Shown: one piece after another, positions 32,888-44,223 of the stretch
Layout: each line of letters starts with the position of its first letter
How positions within the stretch are numbered: position 1 is the first letter of the stretch
Source: Immersiella caudata
Lineage: Eukaryota > Ascomycota > Sordariomycetes > Sordariales > Lasiosphaeriaceae
Direction of reading: 5' to 3'
NCBI GenBank assembly: GCA_030512335.1
Contig: JAULSU010000005.1
Span: forward strand, 4,111,501 to 4,175,500
Length of the DNA: 64,000 nucleotides
Made by a program: the position numbers and the translations under genes
Notes under the pieces: generated by a model
The model's input: the letters and a program-made list of their open reading frames with translations, nothing else
Told to the model about the DNA's origin: nothing
The model's database searches: none

Positions 32888-33271
32888 GATGTAGGAAATG
32901 CTGGAGCGGAGCGAAGGATGAAGTCTGCTGGTTGGTTTGGTGTGAGGGAGGGAGGTGCTTTGGTAGCGAGAGTATTGCTCGGGTTTGGCAAAAAGCGCAG
33001 AGTTCGTTGGGACACAGGAGGTGGGCGTCCCCTTCCCCGCCTGGGCGGCCAAGAAAGAGTGAGGCTCTGCACCGCAGCTGCAGCCACCCTTGACCGTACT
33101 CCATGGCTAGTAGGTATGTTGAGGCCGAATAGCTCGCTGTCATTTCCAACCCGGATGCCGATGAGCCTCTCCAAGGTGTGCGCGCGGAGACGTTTGAGTC
33201 GGGGCAGCCGGCGAAATTTTACTCGACCTTCTCTGCGAGCATCATTCTCCTCATCGTTAGGTACGGCTCGT
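32888..33271. other. Upstream region of the minus-strand N-domain gene
   Basis: Promoter side of the gene at 32102-32887. A plus-strand open frame crosses it, but it is largely antisense to that gene and unsupported. Confidence 0.4.
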
Positions 33272-33408
33272 GATGCCTATCCGGGTACCCAACGCGCGCT
33301 GGATACCATACCTACCCTTGCTGAAAACCGCCTTGGCCGCGGTCAGCTCGACTATTATCCCGACCCTATCACAGAGAACCAAAGCGCCTTGCAAGACAAG
33401 TCCACGCA
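33272..33408 (+). pseudogene. Inverted partial copy of the alpha/beta-hydrolase gene
   Basis: On the plus strand the translation reads ENRLGRGQLDYYPDPITENQ and continues SALQDKST. This is nearly identical to part of the hydrolase encoded on the minus strand at 34033-35190 (VNRLGRGQLDHYPDPITENQ, SALQDKFT; about 34661-34790). The copy is in inverted orientation, lies about 1.3 kb away, has no start codon and runs out into an (AT)n tract at about 33408-33421. Most nucleotide differences are at synonymous third positions, which suggests the fragment descends from a once-coding paralogue. Confidence 0.75.
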
Positions 33409-33559
33409 TATATATATATACCCGCCAGATCGATCGAGTTTCGACTCCGCCGAAAGAGTCGTCCTCGGCTCCTGTGAGTGAGTCGTCGCCGAATGACTGG
33501 GTTTGCCAAATCCTGTGGAGTGACATGAAGTTAGATTTGCTGTTGACCTATATGGTGGG

Positions 33560-33945
33560 CCTGTTTACATGTTGACAGGACCTTTTCCGATGTTGACGGG
33601 ACCTCCTTAGATATTAATGGAGCCGTATTAGATGCAGATAAGGCCTTTAAAGGGTTCCTTTACCTGTACCAAGTGTACCTGTGCACTCGACATTGGAAGG
33701 AGGCCTTCTCAAATGTTAATAATGCCGTTGTAAATGAAAAGGGGCCTTTCTGGGATGTTATAAACGCCTTTCAAAATGTCACCAAGGCCTTTTGAAATGT
33801 TCACGAGGTCTTTTCAAATGCTAGTAACACTGTTTAAAACAATCCCTCATCCCTTTTAGCTACCCAGTGCGCTCAGTGGTCTTGACAGCGGGAAAAGGCT
33901 TGTCAGATGTCAACAGGGCCTTTTTTAAACGATGACAAGGCCGGA
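33560..33945. repeat. Degenerate minisatellite with a unit of about 22-25 bp
   Basis: Repeated variants of a unit close to AAATGTTNACAAGGCCTTTT follow one another irregularly: GATGTTGACGGGACC, AAATGTTAATAATGCCGTT, AAAATGTCACCAAGGCCTTTT, GAAATGTTCACGAGGTCTTTT, AGATGTCAACAGGGCCTTTT. At least ten can be recognised by eye. No open frame is present, and the array is AT-rich compared with its surroundings. It fills the space between the hydrolase fragment and the hydrolase gene. Confidence 0.65.
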
Positions 33946-34032
33946 GGTGATGTTTAACGTCATGCAACCGCCAGGGGTACCACCAGCGTACATGTAACTT
34001 CAGAATAGCCTGGGAATTCCAACAAGCCTCGA

Positions 34033-35190
34033 CTAAAAGTAACTATCCAGCCACTCAAGAACCTGCACAATCACCTCCGGCGCTGACAAGTGAAGCGTCA
34101 AAGTGTGCCCGATATCTTTGGGCATCATAACCGAGAAATCAGCCAACGGAAACAACTCTCTGGTCCTCTCCAACGTCTCCATGCACGTTGCCCTACCATC
34201 CGGGCAAAACGAAGTATCCAAATCCCCCGTCACGACCACCACCGGCCCGGTGAACGCCGTTACACGCATCTCGAAACCGGGAGACAGCCCTTCGCCGACT
34301 GCAAAGATGTCATGGGTCTCAAAGTCTCGAGGCGGAAGAACAAGATCATAATTCCCCGCATACATGTACTCCGTCCGGATCGACTCAGTCTGACCAGCCC
34401 AGTAGCCCAGCGGGAGCCCCGAGAAGCGCTCCGGGTTGACAATCGCAGCCGAAGCAAAGTCCGCTATCAGATTGACTGGCAGTGCAACCGTAGACGAGTA
34501 CCCCGTAAGCACATACGCGTCGGCAGCCTCGGGATTATCCGCCGCGACGTGGTTCCCCAAGGCCGAGCCAAAGGAATGCCCAACGTAGATGATTTTCTCG
34601 AAACTTGGAAGACGAAGACTACGAGGAAACCCTCCCTGGCGCAGCCGAATGAGCAATTCCTGCGTGAACTTGTCTTGCAACGCGCTCTGGTTCTCCGTGA
34701 TGGGATCAGGGTAATGGTCGAGCTGACCACGGCCAAGGCGGTTCACGGCGAGAGTGTAGTACCCAGCACGCGTCGCGTAGGCATGCCAGTTGTACGCCTC
34801 CGACGCGCCGAGGCCAGCCCACAGTTCCTTGCTGTATGTCATGCCGTGGACTAGGACCTGGAGGGTACGGTGGCGCCGACGAGGGGTGTTGCCACGAGGC
34901 TCGCAATATGTCGCGCCCACGGTGTAGACTCCGGAAATTGGCTCGGTGCCGTTCATGTAGGAGCCGGTTGGATCTGCGAGCGCGGAAAAGAGCCAGTTTC
35001 TAATTGCGGCCGCATCGTTTTGGTTAGGGGGATTGGTGAAGTGGATGTTTTCAGCGGTTGCGTGAACGCTGAGCTCCAGGGAGCGGCATTTGGGAGGAGG
35101 AGGAAGAGGAGGACGTGGGTTTTTGCTGGCGGATGCAGACGCTATGGAAGCCGAGATGATGGCGATGAAGGCGGTAGAGGCAAGATACAT
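34033..35190 (-). CDS. Secreted alpha/beta-hydrolase
   Basis: Single exon of 385 residues. The ATG at 35190 gives a signal peptide (MYLASTAFIAIISASIASASA), whereas the upstream in-frame ATG would bury it. The fold is alpha/beta-hydrolase: oxyanion strand LQVLVHGMTYSKELW, nucleophile elbow YVGHSFGSALG (about residue 215, Ser), acid VVTGDLDTSFC, and His in DIGHTLTLH near the C-terminus. All triad residues are present, so an active esterase, lipase or related hydrolase is likely; the substrate is unknown. A Cys pair in the C-terminal part fits secretion. An inverted fragment of the same gene lies downstream at 33272-33408. Confidence 0.85.
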   Translation of the reverse strand: MYLASTAFIAIISASIASASASKNPRPPLPPPPKCRSLELSVHATAENIHFTNPPNQNDAAAIRNWLFSALADPTGSYMNGTEPISGVYTVGATYCEPRGNTPRRRHRTLQVLVHGMTYSKELWAGLGASEAYNWHAYATRAGYYTLAVNRLGRGQLDHYPDPITENQSALQDKFTQELLIRLRQGGFPRSLRLPSFEKIIYVGHSFGSALGNHVAADNPEAADAYVLTGYSSTVALPVNLIADFASAAIVNPERFSGLPLGYWAGQTESIRTEYMYAGNYDLVLPPRDFETHDIFAVGEGLSPGFEMRVTAFTGPVVVVTGDLDTSFCPDGRATCMETLERTRELFPLADFSVMMPKDIGHTLTLHLSAPEVIVQVLEWLDSYF

Positions 35191-35943
35191 GTTGGAAGGG
35201 CCGTGTGTGCCAAGCCCCTGAACCGAGCTCAAAGGGATTGTGTGTTGGGACGTTGGAGGAAGGACCAGCGCGCTGGGAAATACGAAGGTTGAGTTAGTGC
35301 ATATATACCTGGAAAAGCCGTCCAAAATAAGATGTCTGAACTCTCCAATACAAGGGGAGAGGGCTTATCTAAGCGTGCTAAAGCAGGGAACAGTGACATG
35401 CCACCGGAAGCGGAGCGGGGTTTGAAATGCCTGCATGCTGTTGTAAGCAGCCACCTCTAAAGTGGGAAAGGTAATCTCCAGGAAAGGAAACGGGGAAAAA
35501 GGAAAGGCTTCCGTTTCGGCGTAATGAGGACTACCCTTCTGTGAAAATGTGGGGATGCCGAGGACAACAATGCAAGGTCGACTGCCCCCGCCCTTGGAGA
35601 TCATTTCTCCCACTGCGCGGGTGGCTCGAGCTCCTGAAAACACACAACATCCCAGGTTTCAATACGGTTACCGCTTCGGTATGCCATTGGCCTTCATTTT
35701 ATGCGTCTCTCTCTGTCTGAGAAATCTAGAACGTGGCAGCCGTGTAGCCATGGTTTCGTGTGCCACCAAAGTAAAAAAACCCGCAAAAGTCGATGGGGGA
35801 GGATGCCATCTTTTTCGCGCGGAGCAGATGGCCCCTTTCTTCGGGAGCTCTTGTACACAAGAAAGTCGTAGGGAGCTGTGCCCAGTCTTCTCTGAAACCA
35901 GTTCTCTCATCCCCTGGAAGGAAGGAGAACTAAACGTAACACA
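35191..35943. other. Intergenic spacer
   Basis: Promoter of the hydrolase and 3' flank of the next minus-strand gene. Overlapping short frames on both strands are unsupported. Confidence 0.45.
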
Positions 35944-37074
35944 CTAACTAACCGTCTTCACCTCCCCTCCCTTCTCCCCCGACTCAAGCAACCTCTGCAA
36001 AACCTCCAAATCCTTCAACGCCTCCCCAGGACTCTGCCTCTCCTCAACCACCCCCTTCCCCATCGCCACACCCCACGCAGCAACCTCATCCGCCACCCCG
36101 CTCCTAAACTCAAACTCTTTCTCCTCCTCCACCTTCTCCCCCTTCTCATTCTTCCTCACAGTCTTCACACTCCTCGCCGGCCAAGCCTCCATAAAATGCA
36201 CCGCCCCCTTCGTTGTAACCACCTCCACCTCCATCCCCGACTTAAACTCCGTCCCAAACGACATGCTAATCCCTCCCGTCTTTCCCCCCTTTGTAACCGC
36301 CACCGCATTCACCGTATCCACCGGTCCCAACCTCTCCTCTAGCAATCCACTAAATCCCACCAGCTGCGCGATCTCCTCCCCCGACGCAGCAAGCACCATC
36401 CTCAATGCCGCCACGAAATGCACACCTCCATCCAACAAAAACCCCCCCTGATACTCCGGTACCTTTCGCCAGGACGTATTGAGATACTTGTCACCCTCCG
36501 CAACCCACCCATACCGTGACAATCTGAACGTCCTCAAATCCCCTCCAATCTCCTTAATCTGCGCCGCAGCATACTCCAACGCATCGATATATCTAAAGTT
36601 CTCTGCGACGCCCCAAAGCGGTTTCGGCTCCGGAAGGGAATTGTACCAGCTGATTAACTTCTCTGCTGTAGCGATATCACCAGCGACCGGTTTTTCGGAA
36701 AGGACGTGTTTCCCTGCGCTTATTGCTTTCTTGACGATGGAGGGTTGAGCGAGGATAGGCAGGGCGATGATGACGCCGGAGATGTCATTGCGAGCGAGTA
36801 GGGCGTCGAGGGATTTGGTTTCGTCTGCAGCGGCGTCTTCCGCAGAGGGGACGTCGTAGTAGATGCCTGCGGTAGCTTTGAAGGCAGAGGCTACATCTTC
36901 GGCTGACTTTTGGGAGCGCGAGTATATGGCTTTGAGCTCGAGATAGGAGTCGGCTTCGATGGCGGGGAGATGGGCTGTGATGGGTCAGTCTTATGAGTTT
37001 TGAGAACGATGACGTAGGGGATTCGAACCTGTCTTTGCAAAGATGCCCGCGCCGAGGAGTGCGATTCCGACCAT
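35944..37074 (-). CDS. Gfo/Idh/MocA-family oxidoreductase
   Basis: About 358 residues; exons 37074-37029 and 36974-35944, with a 54-nt intron (CTGAC branch site, CACAG acceptor) placed just after the Rossmann entry (MVGIALLGAGIFAKT). The NAD-binding motif is G-x-G-x-F, and the EKP loop is intact (GKHVLSEKPVAGDIA), so unlike the Gal80-like gene at 11143 this one keeps the catalytic-type Lys. A C-terminal alpha/beta domain with GGxxxDxGxH-like QGGFLLDGGVHFVAALR follows. It should act as a cytosolic NAD(P)-dependent dehydrogenase on a sugar, polyol or related substrate. Fungal homologues are often annotated as dimeric dihydrodiol dehydrogenase-like; the substrate is not known. Confidence 0.85.
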
Positions 37075-37634
37075 TTGAAGAGATTTAGCAGATGAAACTA
37101 CAGAAGGGATGCCAATTGAGGGCTGTCGTTTGGGTGGGAGAGAATGTCGATTCCAGGACTGAGATTTGGTTGAGAAGACGTCCAAAATGGGCCCCCGCTT
37201 TATGGAGTCGTGATGCAGTCAGAATTCGTGTCTGGCGGTTGTGGGCCGGGTTTAAGCCGAGATTTGGCACGCAAATCCGTCCGCAGGTGGGGTCGGTTTA
37301 CCGTCCCACCGGTGACTTGACGGGCTGCTACGTATCGGGCCGATACAGACGTAACCTCGACACGAATTTACAGCGTGGAGAACACTCTGCCAAGAATCGC
37401 CAACGCCTTCAAGACAAGGCGCTCAAGGCCAATCTGGTTGTTTAAATCCACTGGTAGCTGCTCTGCGCCTGCAGGATGCGCCCATCCTCATTGAACAAAT
37501 CCGATGCTCTCCTGCTTCCCCGCTCTGCGCCAGCCTCAAAAAGAAAACCATTGCAACTGCTACCTCCACCAAGAATGTGCATCAGAGTCACCAACATCAC
37601 TCCCCCATAACTCAGGACAAAACAAATATCACAC
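37075..37634. other. Intergenic spacer
   Basis: Promoter of the minus-strand oxidoreductase and 3' flank of the HFM1-like helicase. No gene is supported. Confidence 0.45.
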
Positions 37635-40600
37635 TCACACAAACGTGACAACTCCCCGCAACATATCGACAAGCTCCGGATCAAACTCAGCCACCCAATC
37701 AGGCTCACCCTCCCGAACCTTGTGCTTGGGAACCTCAACTGACACACTCATCGCCAGAGGTGTTGCGTCCGCACCAGTCTTCAGAGTAGATGCCGTATCC
37801 GCCCCCTCGGGAAGAAGACTATCAGAGAGTCCAGTGTCTTCAACGGGCAAATCTTCGTCAAAAACGTCATCCAGATCAGAAAAGTCTGACAGGATGTACT
37901 CGGGGTTTTCTTTTGAAGAGCCAACTACTGCTGGATCGCCATTGCCGTTCTTGGTCTCCTCGTCTTGGTAGAACACCTTGTCCTTCGCGCCAGACTTGAA
38001 ACCTAGAACCCGCGATTCCTCTGCCCGTTCAGTTAACACCTCGTAGTCACCACCCTCAAGCAACTCATCAAAGTCTGTGGGCCCTGCCACATCTGAAGTG
38101 TTCTGTCTATGCCGGTGTCCCTGGTGCTGCTGCTGATCTTTTGCTCTCTGTGGATGGGAAACTCTTTTGGATTTTGATGCCGGAAACTCGTCCAAATCGT
38201 CGTCATCCAGTTCCACTATCGCGACCTTCGACTTCCCCAGCTTGCCGCTAGCTTGTGAAGCGCCAACGTGTTCGGCCAAAAGTAAGCTGAAATCCATGGG
38301 CTTCCAGAAATACTCCTCGATCCCATTCACACTCTTTTCCAAGGCATTTGCGTTGTCAGATGACTTCTGCCGCTTTGAGGGCGGACCTACGGCGTCCAAC
38401 GGCTTGGCTCTTTGCTGTGTGACAGGGCCTGAACGTGCTTCGATCGTCTCGGTCTCGATGAACTCATCCTCCTTTCTCTTCTTCGGCTTTAGTTGAGGTT
38501 TCTTTCTCGGCTTGTCGATGCCCTCTTTACAGCATCGGTGAGTGCATGGCTTGCCAGACTTTGTACGCGCTCCTCCGCTGCATGCATGGTTGCAACGCCA
38601 CTTTCCGTTGGAGAGTTGTACAGGCTCAGACCATGTCTCTTGCTCGCCCTTGTTGTCCTCGGGCATGTGCTGAGTAGCCAGCAGATCTTCAAAGCTTTGG
38701 AGAGGTGCATTTCCGCGTTGCGAGTTGCGATGGTCTGGCTCGCATCGGTCTAGTTCCCGGGGCAACACCGACACGGCCAACGAATCCTCAGCCGACGGAC
38801 ACTCCTCAACAACTGGCTCCTGCCTTTGCGACCGCTTGGACAACGACGAAACAGCCTGCTCTGCAGCTTCGATCAAGTCGCTGTCATCCAACCCGTCGTC
38901 GTCGATATACTCAACATCAAAAGGGTTCGGGGGGGCTGGTGCTTGACCAGTCACCCTGTCCTGGCGTGGAAAAGAAGACTCCGAAATCCCGTGCTTGAGA
39001 ATTTTCGAAACTTCTGTTCCAACAATCTCCTCGCAGCTGAAATGGCAGGTGAGACTATCGTTCGGATTTCGCAGGCCGACTGAAAACTTAACATCATAGC
39101 CGTGTTGCTTGTCGACATTCCTCATGCTTCCGCGCCAAAAGTATGCAAGAGTGCCGTCATCGAACTCGACAAAAAATGTCAAGAGCGGCGGTTTACCCAG
39201 CCAGTTGGGAGCCGTTTTTCGGTTCAGATACCGGATGGTTGCAGTCACATTGATGGCGACAGGCTCACCCTTTTGCCTGGGCTGCAGCTTGTGGCCAGAC
39301 ACGACGACGTCGAAGTCGAGACGCGGAAACTTGTCCAGGTCCTCTTTGAGCTTTATGCCGAACGGCATGTTTCGGGACATCAGGCGCTCAATCTCGTCGG
39401 GCTCCTTTTCTGCCAGGTCCAGCACGGTTCGGATGCCTTTGCTTGCCAGCTTCCGCATTCCAGCGGGCCCGATGCTCGGCACCTGGGTCAACTGCGTTGC
39501 ACGACCCTCCCAAGACTCTGCAGATAAAGCTCTCGCCAGTTCCAGCCCCTTCTTGACGCCGACAGCATCACGGTCATGACCCTTGCAGTCAATGACACCT
39601 CGCACAAGCCTCTGCAGCTTTTCGAAGACCATCTTCTTCTCCATCATGAGCTGGCGTCTAAGTTTGGCCGCGTCGCCAGAGTCTGCGTACTGAACGCTCC
39701 CCAGCTCCGCTTGCACCATCAAGAATATCTTGTGCCAGGTTTGGCTGACGACCTCTTTGACGGGAAACATGATCAGCTGGGACTGGTTGACCTCTCGGAA
39801 GACCGCCCTCTCGGCAGGCTTGAATCGAAACTCTCGGAACTCCGAGGCCTGGCAGACGGCTGTGAGCTGGCATCTGTTAGACGCGAAGACAAAGTAGACC
39901 CTATTGCACCTACCAAGGCTTCCATTCCCACCGCGCGAGGGATCTGCAAGAGTTTCTTCATGGTGGTGAACTCTACCATGTATCTCGACATCGCCCGTCC
40001 ATAGTCCGTACACTTGAAACTCTGGCCATGGGTAACAAGCTCGGCCTCCTGCAGGAGTTTGACGTCGCGCTCACAAATCTCTTCCAGCTTGTCATCGATC
40101 TGCGAAGGACTCGAAATCCCTTCCGTCATGTTGTAGTGTTTCGGATTCCGTCGCAGACGTACACTCAGGAACGTCCCTCCTAGCCACGTTTTGGCCGACT
40201 GTAAGTTGGTGACAGTCCCGAGGCACACCTCCGAGTTGAGATGCTCGATGAGATTGAGGTGCAGCGTGCTTTCCAAGATCTCTTGTCCAGAGACCATCCG
40301 CTCGTACCGCTCTTTGTTCTGAGAGCGGGTGAGAATTATCGCCATGGCGCTGTCGTCAAACTGCGGCCGGCCAGCCCGTCCTAGCATTTGCATAACCTCG
40401 AGATCAGAGAATTCTTGCACGCCCTCATCTGAGAACCCGACAGTTCCCTTCAGTACTGCGGTGTGGCACGGAAGATTGACGCCGACGGCAAGGGTTGAAG
40501 TGCAACAGATGACACTCAGCTGGCCTTTCAAGAAATTCTGCTCCACCGCGCTGCGATCTTGGACGTCAAGAGCAGCATGATGAAAGGCCACGCCAAACCG

Positions 40601-42498
40601 CACCATCTCTTGCAGGTCCCGGTTGATGACAGCGATTCGCTTGGTGGGCATCGGCCATAGCTCGTCAGCTTGAGGTCGCCCTGATACGTACTCTGCTAGC
40701 AGAGAGGCAGTGGACTCGCATGACTTCCTTGTGAAGCAAAAGATGAGGATTGGTTTCTTGTGGGAGTGACGCGCAAGAAGTGCCGGGATCTTGCTGTCCA
40801 GGAACTTATCAAACATAAAGTCGTTTCCACCAGACTGGTAACCGTACACGAACTTTTCCAACTTGACGGGGCGAAACTCCTCTCCAAAGGTTTCGCGATG
40901 AGCAGGAAGCTGTTGGTTTGTGTGGTTTCGACCCAGCCATTGTGCAATGTCTTCCGAGTTGGGTACCGTGGCGCTCAGGGCGATGAAGCGGACATTGGCG
41001 CCAATGGTCTTCGTGCGAGACACAACGGCTTCCAGCGTAGCACCGCGCATGTCCTTCAAAATGTGAACCTCATCGATCAGAAATAGCTCTACCATCTGGA
41101 GAAGTCGGCGGTGGTCGTGCCACTTGCGGGTGATCGAGTCCCACTTCTCAGGGGTTGTGACGATGATAGACGCATCGCTAACGCCTCTCATCTCGGCTTG
41201 AGAAGTATCGCCTGTGAGCTCTGCACACTTCAGCGACATGTGGCTGAACTTGGTTTCCCAGTCCCGTGCCTTCTCAGAACAAAGTGCTTTCGTCGGGGCT
41301 TGGTAGACGATCTTGAAGTTTTGGTTGCCACGGTTGAGCGCAAGTCTGCAAATGGCAAGCTCGAGAAGGGCAGTCTTTCCACTGCCGGTTGGCGCGGCCA
41401 CGACAACGTTGTCGCTTGTGTTGTAGACGACGTCGAAGCACTTTGACTGGACAGCGTTGAAAAGCTCGAACGGGAAGACCGCTCTCAACTTTTCCGGCAG
41501 GGCTTGCCTAAGGCTGACAAGGGGGATGCCTTGGACATTTGGTGTCCCAGTGTGTGAGGATCGTGTCGGTTCTGGGAGTTGTGTCGATCTCGGAGACACA
41601 GGAGAACTTTCGATGGCCTCCAAGAAGCCAGGCTGCTGCTTACGCATTGCCACACGGGCAGTCGGGCTTGAACTTACTGGGACGTTGAAGCCAGCTCGAG
41701 GTGCGTGGCGAGGGAGAGGGGTCCTGCTGTACGACGCTCCAGGAGGTTAGCAGAGCACGGACAACAGGGACAAGCTGGCTCACCCGAGTGCGTAGGGGGC
41801 GTCTCTTGCTGCCGCGCAACATGCAGGTCCCGGAGCCGGTGAGCTGGGACGGCTGCAGGAACTGGCGCTTCAAGTTTGAGTGCTTCGTCATCATAAGAAG
41901 CCCCAGAGAAGGGCCGAGCCTCAAAGGGTGAATGGGGCACGTTCGAGAGGGATCGGGCGGCGTAGTCATTGGGTCGTCGGTGTCCGGAAAGAAGTTCGTA
42001 CTCGTCAAGGCTGCTAGCATTCACCGTCGACATTGGAACATCGTCCAGGAGGTCACGGTCTGGGCAACGTTAACGGTGCTACCAGGCAGAGGAGCATCAA
42101 GACAAACCGAAGTCATCCAGTCCATCGGCATATGATCCACATTGATAGGCCCCATCTCTAAGTGAGAGATGGCTCGAGCTCGGAGTCGGTCGAGCATGCG
42201 TGAATCTATGATCCATACGCTGCATCGAGGGCGCCATTGCGGATCGGGATGCGTCGTATGTGTCTCGGGTAGTTCTCTGCCCCATGCGAGGCGGCGGCTG
42301 TCTTGCACTTCCGCCCCTAGTCGGCTGTGGCAGCCATGTTGCGGACATCGTCACCGGGCTGGAGGTGGCCGGTTGACTGGAAGGCGCGTGAGACGAAGGC
42401 GCCAAAAAGGGAGGAACAGTCAACCCAGTTGTGGGATCTGCTTGATTGGGCACGCTGAGGAACAATGAAACGCCTTTGCACGCAGTGGTACCTTGCAT
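37635..42498 (-). CDS. HFM1: HFM1/MER3-type meiotic ATP-dependent DNA helicase
   Basis: About 1560 residues in five exons: 42498-42108, 42059-41784, 41736-41678, 41638-39914 and 39866-37635. The fourth exon could begin at any of three AG acceptors 3 nt apart. Superfamily-2 Ski2-like helicase core: Walker A APTGSGKTA, DEVH box (LFLIDEVHILKD), motif III LSATVPNSEDIAQWLG, motif VI QMLGRAGRPQFD. A winged helix and a Sec63 domain follow (about 900-1120; VPSIGPAGMRKLASKGI), and then a long disordered C-terminus with the HFM1-type Cys/His cluster CNHACSGGARTKSGKPCTHRCC. HFM1/MER3 unwinds recombination intermediates and promotes interfering crossovers in meiosis. The N-terminal Pro/Ser-rich part and the start (42498) are uncertain; an additional upstream exon is possible. 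Its presence suggests a sexual cycle, now or in the recent past. Confidence 0.85.
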
Positions 42499-43251
42499 GC
42501 AGCAAACGGCTGAGGGTCTTTTCAACGATGAAGCATGTTGATGGCGAGATCGGACTCAATTTCAGACGCACGCCGATGCAAATTGCGTGCCTACTGCCTT
42601 TGCTGGACTTGATACACCCTCGTTCCTTCCCTGCCTTCTTGGCAGTATGAGATAATATGCGACGAGTTGACGGATATATCCGGTCCTGGTTTGCACCTTC
42701 CCGCCGATGAGACGACGGGAGGAATCAGCTGGCGGGGAGCGTGGAGGGGAGAGCCAACTCTCCTCGACGACTTGGACCGTATGACATTTGTTCACCAAAC
42801 CGGTTATCCTTGTAGCCCTGACTGCGACCTCTACGTCCGGTGGAAGATTTCTGGCCCTGGATTCCATTTTGTCCGTGGTTATCCTCAATCGTAGTGTGTT
42901 GTTGGTGGGGGGGTGCATCGTTCCTCTCCCCTTTCCGCCGAATTGGCGGTCCTGTTTGTCGACCAGGTCTGCGTAGCCCCTGAATTCCATGTCAGGAATC
43001 TCCTCGTGATCTAAAAGAACACTTTTCGCTGCAATTGAGTCGTCTGGGTTCTTGGAAACTGTGGGCCTGGTTGCACAAAGGAGTCGCGGCACTCCAGATA
43101 TCATGATGTCATCGCTCGTGTCAAGGGTCCAGAGTTCCAAACTCCAAGCTCCAAGTCGACCACCTGCACACAACGACATCCCAAGGACGAATTCGTCAGG
43201 TTGACTGCAATCGGAATCCATCTTGTTCAATTGAACCAAGCAACCTTCAAA
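42499..43251. other. Divergent promoter region of the helicase and the small mitochondrial protein
   Basis: About 750 bp. A minus-strand open frame of about 260 codons covers most of it and could contain unrecognised 5' exons of the helicase, but it begins in the next gene's coding strand, shows no family resemblance and is not supported. Confidence 0.4.
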
Positions 43252-43649
43252 ATGTCCGCCGCCAGAACCGCCGTCATGCGCACCGCGCTGCGCCCTCTCC
43301 GGCCCCAAGCCGCAAGCATTCGCCTCCAGCAGTTCTCTGCCACGCAAGTCCGCTACTCGAGCGGCGGTCCCGGCGAGCCTTCGACCACAGGACCCACGAA
43401 TCCAAGGCAGCAGCCCACGGGAGTAGGAGAGAAGGGTACCGCCAAGGAATACAACAAGGACGGGACGAATCCGAACAAGAACATCGTGTAAGTTTTTGCG
43501 CTACATTCCGGTCCCCGGACGCCATGTGCTGACAGTCTCTACGCCGCAGGTACGCCGGTCTTGCTGCCGTTACGCTCGGGGCCATGCTTTACGTGTCAAT
43601 GTCGTCAAAGAAGGATCTGGACAAGAGCAAGGCGTCGGCGGCGCGTTAG
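43252..43649 (+). CDS. Small mitochondrial-type membrane protein
   Basis: About 111 residues; exons 43252-43487 and 43550-43649, with a 62-nt intron (GTAAGT, CTGAC branch site, GCAG) in phase 2. The N-terminus is Arg/Ala/Ser-rich without acidic residues (MSAARTAVMRTALRPLRPQA...RYSS), a good mitochondrial presequence. A Gly/Pro/Asn-rich spacer follows, then one transmembrane helix (AGLAAVTLGAMLYVSM) and a Lys/Ser tail. This layout is common among small fungal inner-membrane proteins. No specific family is recognised, and import into mitochondria is a prediction. Confidence 0.7.
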
Positions 43650-44223
43650 TCGACCATGGGCTCGTCGAGCTGCTCAAGGCGCCATCTCGGATGGATAGAT
43701 CGGCTGTCTTCCACTTCGTTTGTTGGGAGGTGGAAAAGTTCAATGCGCCGGCAGCAGACTGGCGTGGTTGTCAAGAATGCGCCATGCTTATCTGATCGCG
43801 ATGTTTATCCTGCGTGGGGAAGGTCTGGGCGTCAGCGACATTCAAGGGCCAGGCCTCAAGACGATTTGTATGTCGATTCAGTGGAGCTCCAATCTCAAGC
43901 TTTGCGGGCGCGTGTTGTGATGCACAGCCCTACTGCTGATAACCTTTCAAAGCAACTTGCTATCGTCCCAATCAGAAATGGTGTTGACACAACCGGGTCT
44001 GTGGAGAGAAGTGTAAAAACTACCTACAGGCGCACTTCAGCCTATGCAGTGCTCCAGAATATTAAACCGTGGGTAAATCCGCAGCCAGTGTAGCAGCCAA
44101 TATCCTCGGAACAAACCCCATTCGATGCCCATTTATACATATGGTCTGTTCGACCGTCAGTCAAATATCTTTTCTTACTTCCGATGTTTGCAAAGGTGGT
44201 TGTAGACCGCAGCCCCAGTCACC
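43650..44223. other. Intergenic spacer
   Basis: 3' flank of the small mitochondrial protein and promoter of the CE1 esterase. No gene is supported. Confidence 0.45.

Noticed and set aside
34090..34854. Plus-strand open frame of 254 codons
   Set aside because: Antisense to the alpha/beta-hydrolase catalytic region.
37010..37040. tRNA-like GATTCGAACCT box
   Set aside because: It lies at the exon-intron border of the Gfo/Idh/MocA gene and no cloverleaf can be drawn around it.
42562..43347. Minus-strand open frame of 261 codons
   Set aside because: Overlaps the coding strand of the small mitochondrial protein and shows no known domain; could at most hide a 5' exon of the helicase.
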